Shown piece by piece: positions 41,546-49,074 of a stretch of 58,473 nucleotides of DNA (the first letter of the stretch is position 1; every line of letters begins with the position of its first letter). The notes beneath the pieces are model-generated. The model had not been told where the DNA came from, ran no database searches, and saw only the letters and a list, made by a program, of their open reading frames with translations. The position numbers and the translations under genes were made by a program. This DNA comes from Streptomyces sp. ISL-12. Lineage in GTDB: Bacteria > Actinomycetota > Actinomycetes > Streptomycetales > Streptomycetaceae. The DNA is taken from the NCBI RefSeq assembly GCF_018614415.1, contig NZ_JAGGOO010000019.1:1-58473 (forward strand), read 5' to 3'.

Positions 41546-41567
41546 CCTCGGGTCTCCTTGACTGCAC

Positions 41568-41640
41568 GAGTACGCATCTGAGTGCACATCTGAGTACGGG
41601 TGTCAAAGTGCACATGTGAGTACACATCTGAATACGTCAT
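41568..41640 (-). repeat. 12-bp direct-repeat array in the udh promoter region
   Basis: Six imperfect copies of GAGTRCACATCT: GAGTACGCATCT (41568), GAGTGCACATCT (41580), GAGTACGGGTGT (41592, followed by 2 extra bases), AAGTGCACATGT (41606), GAGTACACATCT (41618), GAATACGTCAT (41630). Spacing is close to one helical turn, so bound proteins would stack on one DNA face. CACATGTG at 41611-41618 is a palindrome. On the minus strand a TTGACA (41606-41601) sits inside the array. Confidence 0.7.
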
Positions 41641-41645
41641 TCACA

Positions 41646-41659
41646 AGCGTGGACACGCT
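41646..41659. promoter_or_regulatory. Inverted repeat AGCGTG-N2-CACGCT between udh and kdgD
   Basis: Perfect 6-bp arms with a 2-bp centre, placed between the 12-bp array and the kdgD -35 element. It is a candidate operator for either gene. Confidence 0.45.
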
Positions 41660-41696
41660 AAAGATGCGCGTCGTCACGCGTCAAGAGCGCGGACGC

Positions 41697-41748
41697 TTGA
41701 CCGCCCTCCAGGGGCGTCTTAGCGTGAGCATGTTCAGAAATATAAACA
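41697..41748 (+). promoter_or_regulatory. kdgD promoter with overlapping operator
   Basis: TTGACC (41697-41702), 17-bp spacer and TAGCGT (41720-41725) form a good housekeeping-type promoter. At the expected transcription start lies TGTTCA-N6-TAAACA (41731-41748), an inverted repeat with one mismatch in an AT-rich patch, where a repressor such as an IclR- or GntR-type protein would block initiation. Confidence 0.7.
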
Positions 41749-41776
41749 CCGGACACGCATGCAAACGGGAGAACCT

Positions 41777-42718
41777 GTGACGTCAGCCCCGCTCGCCGCT
41801 CGGCTCACCGCCCCTCGGGGCCCGCTGTTCTTTCCGGTCACGGCGTACGGCCCCGGCGGCGAGGTCGACCTCGACGTCTACCGCGCCCATGTGCGCCAGG
41901 GGGTGGAGGCGGGCGCCGCCGCCGTGTTCGCCTGCTGCGGCACCGGGGAGTTCCACGCGCTCACGCCCGAGGAGTTCCAGGACTGCGTCCGGGCGGCCGT
42001 CGAGGAGACGGCGGGCCGCGTCCCGGTCCTGGCGGGCGCCGGCTACGGCACCGCCCTCGCCGTCCGCTACGCGCGCCTCGCCGAGGAGGCCGGCGCCGAC
42101 GGGCTGCTCGCCATGCCGCCGTACCTGGTGCTCGCCGGGGAGGAGGGGCTGCTGCGGCACTACCGGGAGGTGGCCGCCGCGACGTCCCTGCCCGTCATCG
42201 TCTACCAGCGCGACAACGCCGTGTTCACCCCCCGCGCGGTGGTCGAACTGGCCCGCACGGAGGGGATCGTCGGCCTCAAGGACGGCCTCGGCGACCTCGA
42301 CCTGATGCAGCGGACCGTCAGCGCCGTGCGCACCGAGGTGCCCGGTGACTTCCTCTACTTCAACGGGCTGCCGACCGCCGAGCAGACCCAGCTCGCCTAC
42401 CGCGGACTCGGCGTCACGCTGTACTCCTCGGCCGTGTTCTGCTTCGTCCCCGAGATCGCCCTCGCCTTCCACCGGGCGCTGCGCACCGGCGACGACGCCA
42501 CCGCGCACCGCCTGCTGGACGGCTTCTACCGGCCCTTCACCGAACTGCGCGCCCAGGGACGCGGGTACGCCGTCGCCCTGGTGAAGGCCGGGGTACGGTT
42601 GCGCGGCCTGGACGTGGGCGAGGTGCGGCCCCCGCTGCACGAGCCGACCGGGGATCATGTCAAGCGGCTCGCCGAGGTGATCGAGCGCGGCCACGCGCTC
42701 CTGGAGGAGGCACGGTGA
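41777..42718 (+). CDS. kdgD: 5-dehydro-4-deoxyglucarate dehydratase
   Basis: A 313-residue class I aldolase-fold enzyme that dehydrates and decarboxylates 5-dehydro-4-deoxyglucarate to 2,5-dioxopentanoate (2-oxoglutarate semialdehyde). The Schiff-base lysine is K168 in GLKDGLGDLDLM, Tyr143 is in IVYQRDN, and FACCGTGEFHAL plus TLYSSAVFCFVPEIA are the features that separate KdgD from DapA. GTG 41777 has GGGAGA 4 bases upstream; an ATG at 41759 is in frame but lacks a ribosome binding site. It is coupled to the next gene by GTGA. Confidence 0.9.
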   Translation: MTSAPLAARLTAPRGPLFFPVTAYGPGGEVDLDVYRAHVRQGVEAGAAAVFACCGTGEFHALTPEEFQDCVRAAVEETAGRVPVLAGAGYGTALAVRYARLAEEAGADGLLAMPPYLVLAGEEGLLRHYREVAAATSLPVIVYQRDNAVFTPRAVVELARTEGIVGLKDGLGDLDLMQRTVSAVRTEVPGDFLYFNGLPTAEQTQLAYRGLGVTLYSSAVFCFVPEIALAFHRALRTGDDATAHRLLDGFYRPFTELRAQGRGYAVALVKAGVRLRGLDVGEVRPPLHEPTGDHVKRLAEVIERGHALLEEAR

Positions 42719-43896
42719 AGGCATCGGCATTCGTCTACCCCTGGGACGTCGACGGCGACCCGCGGGCGCCGGAGACGGTCGCGGGACTCGGCGTGGAACA
42801 GGTGACGCTCGCCGCCGCCTACCACTCCACCCGCGCCCTGACCCCCCGCCACCCGCGCCACCGGATCGTCACCGCCGAGCACGCCGCCGTCCTCTACCCG
42901 CCGGACGCCGGCCGCTGGGCCGGACGGGACCCGCGCCCGTACCCGGCCGGTGACTGGGCGCCCGGGGACGCCTACGGCGTGGCTGCCGACGCGCTCGCGG
43001 ACGCGGGCCTGGAGGTGCACACCTGGGTCGTGCTGGCCCACAACTCCCGTCTCGGCGCCGAGCATCCGCACACCTCCGTCGTCAACGCCTACGGCGACCG
43101 CTACCCCTGGGCGCCCTGCATCGCGCAGCCCGCCACGCGCGCGTACCTCGTCGACCTGGCCGCCGAGGCGGCGGTGCGGCCGGGGGCGCGCGGCACCGAA
43201 CTGGAGTCCCTCGGCTGGTACGGCCTGGCCCATCTGCACGCCCACGACAAGACCGCCGGCGTGGGCCTCGGAGACGCCGGGCAGTACCTGATGTCGCTCT
43301 GCTTCTGCCCCGACTGCCGGGCTGGGTACGGCGGACAGGGCCTGGACCCGGACGAACTGGCCGTCGCCGTCCGCGACGCGCTGGAGCCGGTGTGGCGGGG
43401 GACGGCGCCCTCGGACGGGGGCTGGGCGGGCGTGGAGAAGCTGCTCGGCGAGACGCGGGCGGGCGCCACGCGCGCGTGGCGGGACACCACCGCCCGTTCG
43501 CTGCAGGAGGCGGCCGTCGCGGCGGTCCGCGCCGCCGCTCCCGAGGGCTTCCAGGTCCTGCTGCACGCCGACCCGGTCTCGTACCACTGCGGCGCCAACG
43601 CCGGGGTCGACCCCGCGCACATCCTGTCCGTCGCGGACGGGGTGGTCGTGCCCTGCACGGGCGGTGCGGGCCTGCTCACCCCCTTCGCCGAGCAGGCCCA
43701 CGACGGCACGGTCATCGCCGCCAACTTCACCGTCGTCTCCGGCATGGGCGGCAGCCCCGGCACCCTCGCCGCCGACGCGGCCCGCGCCGCCGACCTGGGG
43801 GCCACGGAACTGCGGCTGTACCACGCCGGACTGGCGTCGGACGGGGATCTGGCGGCGGTGCGGAGGGGGCTGGGCGGGCGTCCGTACCGGGGGTGA
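42715..43896 (+). CDS. Unknown TIM-barrel-like protein coupled to kdgD
   Basis: A 393-residue cytoplasmic protein with no named family I can assign. Its pattern resembles glycoside-hydrolase-like TIM barrels: GLEVHTWVVLAHNSRLGAEHP, with core HTWVVLAHNSRLG; VVNAYGDRYPWAPCIAQP; ELESLGWYGLAHLHAHDKT; then a cysteine motif CFCPDCRAGYG near residue 200; and late strands VLLHADPVSYHCG and VVPCTGG. The GTGA overlap with kdgD makes it a pathway partner. No lactonase or galactarolactone cycloisomerase is found between udh and kdgD, so this protein could supply that step or release uronates from an oligosaccharide. This is inference only. Confidence 0.75.
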   Translation: MKASAFVYPWDVDGDPRAPETVAGLGVEQVTLAAAYHSTRALTPRHPRHRIVTAEHAAVLYPPDAGRWAGRDPRPYPAGDWAPGDAYGVAADALADAGLEVHTWVVLAHNSRLGAEHPHTSVVNAYGDRYPWAPCIAQPATRAYLVDLAAEAAVRPGARGTELESLGWYGLAHLHAHDKTAGVGLGDAGQYLMSLCFCPDCRAGYGGQGLDPDELAVAVRDALEPVWRGTAPSDGGWAGVEKLLGETRAGATRAWRDTTARSLQEAAVAAVRAAAPEGFQVLLHADPVSYHCGANAGVDPAHILSVADGVVVPCTGGAGLLTPFAEQAHDGTVIAANFTVVSGMGGSPGTLAADAARAADLGATELRLYHAGLASDGDLAAVRRGLGGRPYRG

Positions 43897-43924
43897 CCGT
43901 GCCGGGCGTCGTCCGGACCCAGTG

Positions 43925-43954
43925 GGGGCGTCCTCCCCTGAGGGAGAACGCCCC
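43925..43954 (+). terminator. Hairpin after the kdgD operon
   Basis: GGGGCGT-c-CTCCC (43925-43937) pairs with GGGAG-a-ACGCCCC (43942-43954) around a CTGA loop with one mismatch, 29 bp past the stop. Confidence 0.75.
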
Positions 43955-43989
43955 GGTGACTCATCGAGTGTTACGTATAACTTCCGATT

Positions 43990-44232
43990 CTACTTCGGCG
44001 TGGAACTCGGGTCATCAGCATGCGTAGCGTCATCATTGACGTCGTTATCAGCAGGAAGTACCGCGGTGCAGATGGATTCGGCAAGTGGGAGCGTGTGTGC
44101 GTCGGTCCGGCACGCGCTGTCGACAAGGAAAAGACCAGAAAGGGCGTAGAACGCGATTCCGCAGAGAGACGCAGTCACGCCCGAAATACTTCGCATCTTC
44201 TCCCATGCCGACGTATTGGTGTTTTCGGACAT
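43990..44232 (-). CDS. Small membrane protein of unknown function in a low-GC patch
   Basis: An 80-residue protein with one hydrophobic segment (SGVTASLCGIAFYALSGLFLV, abbreviated to its CGIAFYALSGLFLV core) and an acidic Asp/Asn-rich C-terminus. A perfect GGAGG is 4 bases before the ATG, which supports a real gene. Base composition (about 55 per cent GC, many A/T third positions) is unlike the neighbours and suggests acquisition from elsewhere. Family and function unknown. Confidence 0.6.
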   Translation of the reverse strand: MSENTNTSAWEKMRSISGVTASLCGIAFYALSGLFLVDSACRTDAHTLPLAESICTAVLPADNDVNDDATHADDPSSTPK

Positions 44233-44286
44233 CGTTCCTCCGATCTGAGGCTCACCGCCACCCTGGCGGCGGCGCTCGTCACTGTA

Positions 44287-44321
44287 GAGCCCTGGTTCCT
44301 ACGCGCGTAGATGCTGGGCTC
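44287..44321. promoter_or_regulatory. Compound hairpin upstream of the small membrane protein
   Basis: Outer arms GAGCCC (44287-44292) and GGGCTC (44316-44321) enclose a perfect 12-bp palindrome CTACGCGCGTAG (44299-44310). It is 55-89 bp upstream of the leftward ATG at 44232. It could be an operator at DNA level or a leader RNA structure. Confidence 0.45.
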
Positions 44322-44615
44322 TCCTGTTACTCATTTGTGAGAAAGTTCGAATGTTCGAGTAGCGAACGTTTGGATCATCCGACAGTTCCGGGCCTGTGGT
44401 GCCACGGCGCGGTTGCCGGGCGCCGCAGTGACCCGCGCAGGGCTCCCTGACGGCCGGGGCGGCGACCGTGGCCGCCGCGGTGTTCGGCGGGCCGGCCGGG
44501 ACTGCCGGCGAGGGCGTCACCACCAGCGCCTGAAGAACCGATCCGCGCTTCTTCTGTCAGAAGCATTGACGAAACATTGCGCCCCTCCTACCTTCAACGC
44601 GTCGTACTCCGTACG

Positions 44616-44625
44616 TCATATATGA
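44616..44625. promoter_or_regulatory. Palindrome TCATATATGA before the GntR gene
   Basis: A perfect 10-bp palindrome in AT-rich DNA, 30 bp upstream of the GntR start. FCD-type GntR regulators often bind short palindromes close to their own start, so autoregulation is plausible. Confidence 0.5.
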
Positions 44626-44655
44626 GACGCGATATGCGAGATCCGAGAGGCGCAC

Positions 44656-45333
44656 ATGACCTCTGTGCCCACGCCGATCCCCTCCCGCACGCAGTACGTG
44701 CTCCAGGAGATCAAACGCCGCATCCTCACCGGCCGGCTGACACCCGGTCAGGCCCTGGTCGAGACCGAGCTCGCCGCACAGTTCGGGGTCTCCAAGACCC
44801 CGGTGCGCGAGGCGCTCAAGACCCTGGCCGGCACCGGACTGGTCGTGATGAGCCAGTACAAGGGCGCCACGGTGCGCATGGTGGACGCGGACATGGCACG
44901 CGAGGTCTACGACGTGCGGCTGCTCCTGGAGCCGGAGGCACTCAAGCGCGCCGTGCGGCGCGGCGCCTCCCTGGACGCCGCCCGGTCCGCGCTGGCCCGC
45001 GCCGACCGGGCCACCGACACCGCCGAACGGTCGCTGGCCAACCGGGAGTTCCACCGCGCCCTGTATCTGCCCTGCGGCAACCCGCTGCTCGGCCGGATGC
45101 TCGACGAGGTCCGCGACCAGGCGGCCCTGGTCTCCGCCGTCGCCTGGGCCGCCGACCCCTCCTGGGAGCGGGAGGCGGGCGAGCACCAGGAGATCCTGCG
45201 GCTCGCCCTGGCCGGGGACGCGGACGGTGCCGCACGCGCCCTCCACGCGCACATCGCGTTCTTCGTCGAGCGGGCCTTCCCGGCAGCGGACCACGAGGCC
45301 GGGCGGACCCAGGAAGAGGACGGTCAGGCATGA
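44656..45333 (+). CDS. GntR/FadR-family (FCD) transcriptional regulator
   Basis: A 225-residue regulator. The winged helix is at residues 12-75 (QYVLQEIKRRILTGRLTPGQ; ELAAQFGVSKTPVREALKTL) and the FCD ligand domain follows (VYDVRLLLEPEALKRAV; NREFHRALYLPCGNPLL; EHQEILRLALAGDADGA), with Asp/His metal-ligand positions of the class. FCD regulators sense sugar acids and other organic acids. It leads and overlaps (ATGA) the sugar-acid gene run and probably controls it. Confidence 0.9.
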   Translation: MTSVPTPIPSRTQYVLQEIKRRILTGRLTPGQALVETELAAQFGVSKTPVREALKTLAGTGLVVMSQYKGATVRMVDADMAREVYDVRLLLEPEALKRAVRRGASLDAARSALARADRATDTAERSLANREFHRALYLPCGNPLLGRMLDEVRDQAALVSAVAWAADPSWEREAGEHQEILRLALAGDADGAARALHAHIAFFVERAFPAADHEAGRTQEEDGQA

Positions 45334-46238
45334 CAACGACGTTCGAGACCCAGCGGGCGGCCCTGGCCGACGTGGTGGCGATCCCGGTGACCCCGTTCGC
45401 CGCGGACGGCTCCGTCGACCCCGCCACGTACCGGGCCCTGCTGCGTCGCCTGCTGGACGCCGGCATCACCACCCTCACCCCCAACGGCAACACCGGCGAG
45501 TTCTACGCCCTCACCCCGGCCGAGCGCCGTCAGGTCACCGAGCTGACCGTCGAGGAGGCCGGCGGCCGGGCCGGCATCCTGGCCGGCGTCGGCCACGACG
45601 TGCCGACCGCGATCGCCTCCGCCCGGCACGCCCGGGACCTGGGCGTCACCATGGTGATGGTGCACCAGCCCGTCCACCCCTACGTCTCCCAGGCCGGCTG
45701 GGTCGACTACCACCGCGCCGTCGCCGAGGCCGTCCCCGAGCTGGGCGTCGTCCCCTACATCCGCAATCCGCAGCTGGCCGGGGCGCGGCTGGCCGAGCTG
45801 GCGGACACCTGCCCCAACGTCATCGGCGTGAAGTACGCCGTGCCGGACGCGGCCAAGTTCGCCGCCTTCGCCCGCGACGCCGGGCTCGACCGGTTCGTGT
45901 GGGTGGCGGGGCTGGCCGAACCGTACGCCCCCGCCTACTTCTCGGCCGGCGCCACCGGCTTCACCTCCGGGCTGGTCAACGTCGCCCCGGCCGTCTCCCG
46001 GAACATGATCGAGGCGCTGCGGGCGGGCGACTACCCGGCCGCCATGAAGGTCTGGGAGCAGATCCGCCGCTTCGAGGAACTGCGCGCCGCCAACGGCTCC
46101 GCCAACAACGTCACCGTCGTCAAGGAGGCCCTCGCCTCGCTCGGCCTGTGCCGCCGCGACGTCCGCCCGCCGAGCCGCCCGCTCCCCGAGAGCGAGCGGG
46201 CCGAGGTCGCCGAGATCGCCGCGGGGTGGTCGATATGA
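45330..46238 (+). CDS. DapA-family sugar-acid dehydratase/aldolase
   Basis: A 302-residue class I aldolase-fold enzyme with Schiff-base K168 (IGVKYAVPD) and Tyr143 (VVPYIRNP). TPNGNTGEFYALT replaces the DapA TTGE motif, so it is not a lysine-pathway enzyme. Coupled by 4-bp overlaps to the GntR gene and to an IlvD/Edd-type dehydratase, it probably acts on the 2-keto-3-deoxy acid that the dehydratase makes; 2-keto-3-deoxy-arabonate dehydratase is one candidate, a retro-aldol enzyme another. Confidence 0.82.
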   Translation: MTTTFETQRAALADVVAIPVTPFAADGSVDPATYRALLRRLLDAGITTLTPNGNTGEFYALTPAERRQVTELTVEEAGGRAGILAGVGHDVPTAIASARHARDLGVTMVMVHQPVHPYVSQAGWVDYHRAVAEAVPELGVVPYIRNPQLAGARLAELADTCPNVIGVKYAVPDAAKFAAFARDAGLDRFVWVAGLAEPYAPAYFSAGATGFTSGLVNVAPAVSRNMIEALRAGDYPAAMKVWEQIRRFEELRAANGSANNVTVVKEALASLGLCRRDVRPPSRPLPESERAEVAEIAAGWSI

Positions 46239-47965
46239 CCGGCCGCAAGCGCCCGGAGGAGCTGCGCAGCCACCAGTGGTACGGCACCGAGGGCCTGCGC
46301 ACCTTCAGCCACCGCGCCCGCACCCGCCAGCTCGGCTACCTGCCCGAGGAGCACCTCGGCAAGCCCGTCATCGCCATCCTCAACACCTGGTCCGACATCA
46401 ACCCCTGCCACGTCCACCTGCGCGACCGCGCCCAGGCCGTGAAGCGGGGCGTGTGGCAGGCGGGCGGCTTCCCCCTGGAATTCCCGGTCTCCACGCTCAG
46501 CGAGACCTTCCAGAAGCCGACCCCGATGCTCTACCGCAACATGCTCGCCATGGAGACGGAGGAGCTGCTGCGGTCCTACCCGGTGGACGGCGCCGTCCTC
46601 ATGGGCGGCTGCGACAAGTCCACGCCCGCGCTGCTGATGGGCGCGGCCTCCGCCGACCTGCCGGCCGTGTTCGTGCCCGCGGGGCCGATGCTCCCCGGGC
46701 ACTGGCGGGGCGAGACCCTCGGCAGCGGCACCGACATGTGGAAGTACTGGGACGACAAGCGGGCCGGGCTCATCGGCGACTGCGAGATGCAGGAACTGGA
46801 GAGCGGGCTGGCCCGTTCGCCCGGTCACTGCATGACGATGGGTACGGCGTCCACCCTGACCGCCGCCGCCGAGGCCCTCGGCGTCACCGTGCCGGGCGCC
46901 TCCAGCATCCCCGCCGTCGACTCCGGGCACGACCGGATGGCCGCCGCGGCCGGGCTGCGCATCGTCGAACTGGTCCACCGGGACCGCAAGCTGAGCGACA
47001 TCCTCACGGCGGACGCCTTCGAGGACGCCGTCACCACCGTGCTCGGCCTCGGCGGCTCCACCAACGCCGTGATCCACCTGATCGCGATGGCGGGCCGCGC
47101 GGGCGTCACCCTCACCCTCGACGACTTCGACCGCATCGCCCGCACCGTCCCGGTGCTGGCCAACGTCCGCCCCGGCGGACAGACGTACCTGATGGAGGAC
47201 TTCCACTTCGCCGGCGGACTGCCCGGCTTCCTCTCCCGCATCCCCGACCTGCTCCACCTGGACCGGCCCACGGTCTGCCACGACACCCTGCGCGAGCAGC
47301 TCGAAGGCGCCCTCGTCCACAACGACGACGTGATCCGCCCCCGCGACAACCCGGTCGCGGCCGAGGGGGGCGTCGCCGTGCTGCGCGGCAACCTCTGCCC
47401 GGACGGCGCCGTCATCAAGCACATCGCCGCCGAACCGCACCTGCTCAAGCACACCGGCCGCGCAGTCGTCTTCGACGACTACCGCACGATGCAGCGCACC
47501 ATCAACGACCCCGCCCTGGACATCACCGCCGACGACGTGCTGGTGCTGCGCAACGCCGGCCCCAAGGGCGGCCCCGGCATGCCCGAGTACGGCATGCTGC
47601 CCCTCCCCGACCACCTCCTCAAGCAGGGCGTACGGGACATGGTGCGGATCTCCGACGCCCGGATGAGCGGCACGAGTTACGGCGCCTGCGTGCTGCACGT
47701 CGCGCCCGAGTCGTACATCGGCGGACCGCTCGCCCTGGTCCGCACCGGCGACACCATCACCCTGGACGTCGCCGCCCGCACCCTCCGGCTCAACGTGGAC
47801 GACGAGGAGCTGGAGCGCCGCCGCGCCGCGTGGACGCCGCCCCCGGCACGGTACGAGCGCGGCTACGGCGCGCTCTACAACGAACAGATCACCCAGGCCG
47901 ACACCGGCTGCGACTTCGAGTTCCTGGCCCGCCCCGGCAAGGTGCAGGACCCGTACGCGGGCTGA
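46235..47965 (+). CDS. IlvD/Edd-family sugar-acid dehydratase
   Basis: A 576-residue Fe-S dehydratase. Cluster cysteines are C58 (SDINPCHVHL), C126 (GGCDKSTPALLMG) and C199 (SPGHCMTMGTAST); three conserved cysteines fit the [2Fe-2S] arabinonate/xylonate dehydratase subgroup. The closing segments MVRISDARMSGTSYG and HVAPESYIGGPLALV are family hallmarks. By eye it is closer to L-arabinonate dehydratase than to IlvD. It would convert an aldonate to its 2-keto-3-deoxy form for the preceding enzyme. Confidence 0.85.
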   Translation: MTGRKRPEELRSHQWYGTEGLRTFSHRARTRQLGYLPEEHLGKPVIAILNTWSDINPCHVHLRDRAQAVKRGVWQAGGFPLEFPVSTLSETFQKPTPMLYRNMLAMETEELLRSYPVDGAVLMGGCDKSTPALLMGAASADLPAVFVPAGPMLPGHWRGETLGSGTDMWKYWDDKRAGLIGDCEMQELESGLARSPGHCMTMGTASTLTAAAEALGVTVPGASSIPAVDSGHDRMAAAAGLRIVELVHRDRKLSDILTADAFEDAVTTVLGLGGSTNAVIHLIAMAGRAGVTLTLDDFDRIARTVPVLANVRPGGQTYLMEDFHFAGGLPGFLSRIPDLLHLDRPTVCHDTLREQLEGALVHNDDVIRPRDNPVAAEGGVAVLRGNLCPDGAVIKHIAAEPHLLKHTGRAVVFDDYRTMQRTINDPALDITADDVLVLRNAGPKGGPGMPEYGMLPLPDHLLKQGVRDMVRISDARMSGTSYGACVLHVAPESYIGGPLALVRTGDTITLDVAARTLRLNVDDEELERRRAAWTPPPARYERGYGALYNEQITQADTGCDFEFLARPGKVQDPYAG

Positions 47966-48007
47966 CACCCCCCGGACAACAGAAAACCTCCGCACACCCC
48001 TGTACCG

Positions 48008-48025
48008 ACAGAAAGCGCTTCCTGT
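48008..48025. promoter_or_regulatory. LacI-type operator before the sugar permease genes
   Basis: ACAGAAAGCGCTTCCTGT is an 18-bp palindrome with 8 of 9 pairs matching around AAGCGCTT, the core of many LacI-family operators. It lies in the 173-bp gap between the dehydratase and the permeases, which may hold a second promoter. No lacI-type gene is in the window. Confidence 0.65.
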
Positions 48026-48138
48026 ACGCACCACGCACATCCGACTACGCAAGTGAACGCCCCGCGCGCGTACGACCCGCGCGAGCACGCCCCACGCAAG
48101 CAAGCCCCACGCACGACGTACCAGAACGGAGAACAGTC

Positions 48139-49074
48139 ATGGCCCAAGCCGCAGCCGTGGCGAAACCGCCCGCGCCACCGAGGCGGCGCCGTGCCTCCGC
48201 CACGCCGCGCAGGCTCCCGTACCTGCTGATCGCCCCGGCGGGTCTGCTGATGCTGGGCTTCATCGCCTACCCGGTCATCAGCGTCTTCTACTACAGCCTG
48301 CAGGAGTACAACCCCACCAAGCCGTGGCGGAACGGCTACGCGGGCTTCGACAACTTCACCAAGATCTTCACCGACGACCCGGTCTTCTGGGACACCCTGG
48401 TCTTCAGCGCCAAGTGGGTCTTCGTCGAGGTCGGCCTGCAACTGCTCTTCGGACTCGCGCTCGCCCTGATCGTCAACCAGACCTTCGTGGGCCGGGGGCT
48501 GGGCCGCGCCCTGGTCTTCTCCCCGTGGGCCGTCTCCGGCGTGCTGACCTCCGCGATCTGGGTGCTGCTCTACAACTCCCAGACCGGCATCACCCGTTAC
48601 CTCGCCGACATGGGCATCGGCTCCTACGGCACGAGCTGGCTGTCGGACACCTCCACCGTGTTCCCGGCGGCGGTCGTCGCCGACCTGTGGCGCGGGGTGC
48701 CCTTCTTCGCGATCCTCATCCTCGCCGACCTCCAGTCCGTCTCGAAGGACCTGTACGAGGCCGCCGAGGTCGACGGGGCCGGCCGGATCAAGCAGTTCTG
48801 GCACATCACCCTGCCGCACCTGAAGGACGCGATCATCCTCTCCACGCTGCTGCGCGCGGTGTGGGAGTTCAACAACGTCGACCTGCTCTACACCCTGACC
48901 GGCGGCGGTCCGGCCGGCGAGACCACGACCCTCCCGCTCTACATCGCCAACACCTCCGTCGACGCCCATGACTTCGGCTACGCGTCGGCGCTGACCACGG
49001 TCGCGTTCGTGATCCTGCTCTTCTGCTCGATCGTCTACCTGCGGCTGAGCAAGTTCGGAGGCGAGAACAAGTGA
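48139..49074 (+). CDS. ABC sugar permease (MalF-type) of the pectin gene run
   Basis: A 311-residue CUT1 permease: a charged N-terminus (PPRRRRASATPRR), six hydrophobic segments and the coupling loop YEAAEVDGAGRIKQFWHITLP. TGGGPAGETTTLPLYIA is also typical. It starts at ATG 48139 behind ACGGAGAA and overlaps the second permease by GTGA. Its binding protein is probably the lipoprotein at 54790; no ATPase is encoded nearby. Confidence 0.9.
   Translation: MAQAAAVAKPPAPPRRRRASATPRRLPYLLIAPAGLLMLGFIAYPVISVFYYSLQEYNPTKPWRNGYAGFDNFTKIFTDDPVFWDTLVFSAKWVFVEVGLQLLFGLALALIVNQTFVGRGLGRALVFSPWAVSGVLTSAIWVLLYNSQTGITRYLADMGIGSYGTSWLSDTSTVFPAAVVADLWRGVPFFAILILADLQSVSKDLYEAAEVDGAGRIKQFWHITLPHLKDAIILSTLLRAVWEFNNVDLLYTLTGGGPAGETTTLPLYIANTSVDAHDFGYASALTTVAFVILLFCSIVYLRLSKFGGENK

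Larger units (their letters stand above)
44233..44655. other. Low-GC intergenic stretch before the GntR gene
   Basis: 423 bp. The first 170 bp are the leader or promoter zone of the small membrane protein and include a compound hairpin (44287-44321). 44322-44400 is AT-richer, with GTTCGAATGTTCG and GCGAACGTT words but no complete LexA box. 44401-44540 has normal GC and a rightward frame LTAGAATVAAAVFGG...TTSA ending at 44533 that looks like a leftover of a coding sequence but has no start. The GntR promoter and a palindrome lie at the right end. Confidence 0.4.

Noticed and set aside
41546..41587. Upstream ATG at 41587 as the udh start
   Set aside because: It would add CSQGD-type residues encoded by the repeat array; ATG 41545 has a good AAGGAGA and gives the normal family N-terminus.
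41568..41640. Small CRISPR or coding peptide from the 12-bp array
   Set aside because: Units are too short and lack spacers; the minus-strand frame running through it has no ribosome binding site and merges into a frame shadowing udh.
43968..43985. loxP-like site (ACGTATAACTTC)
   Set aside because: Only part of one arm matches; there is no second arm and no recombinase gene.
44020..44310. Rightward 96-codon frame opposite the small membrane protein
   Set aside because: It has no ribosome binding site and is rich in unlikely residues, whereas the opposite strand has a perfect GGAGG and a membrane segment.
44335..44375. LexA/SOS box (TTCGAATGTTCG, GCGAACGTTTG)
   Set aside because: No CGAAC-N4-GTTCG arrangement is complete, and the neighbouring gene is not a repair gene.
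44413..44625. Rightward short frame before the GntR gene
   Set aside because: No ribosome binding site, and it ends within the GntR promoter region; at most the LTAGAATVAAAVFGG part is a gene remnant.
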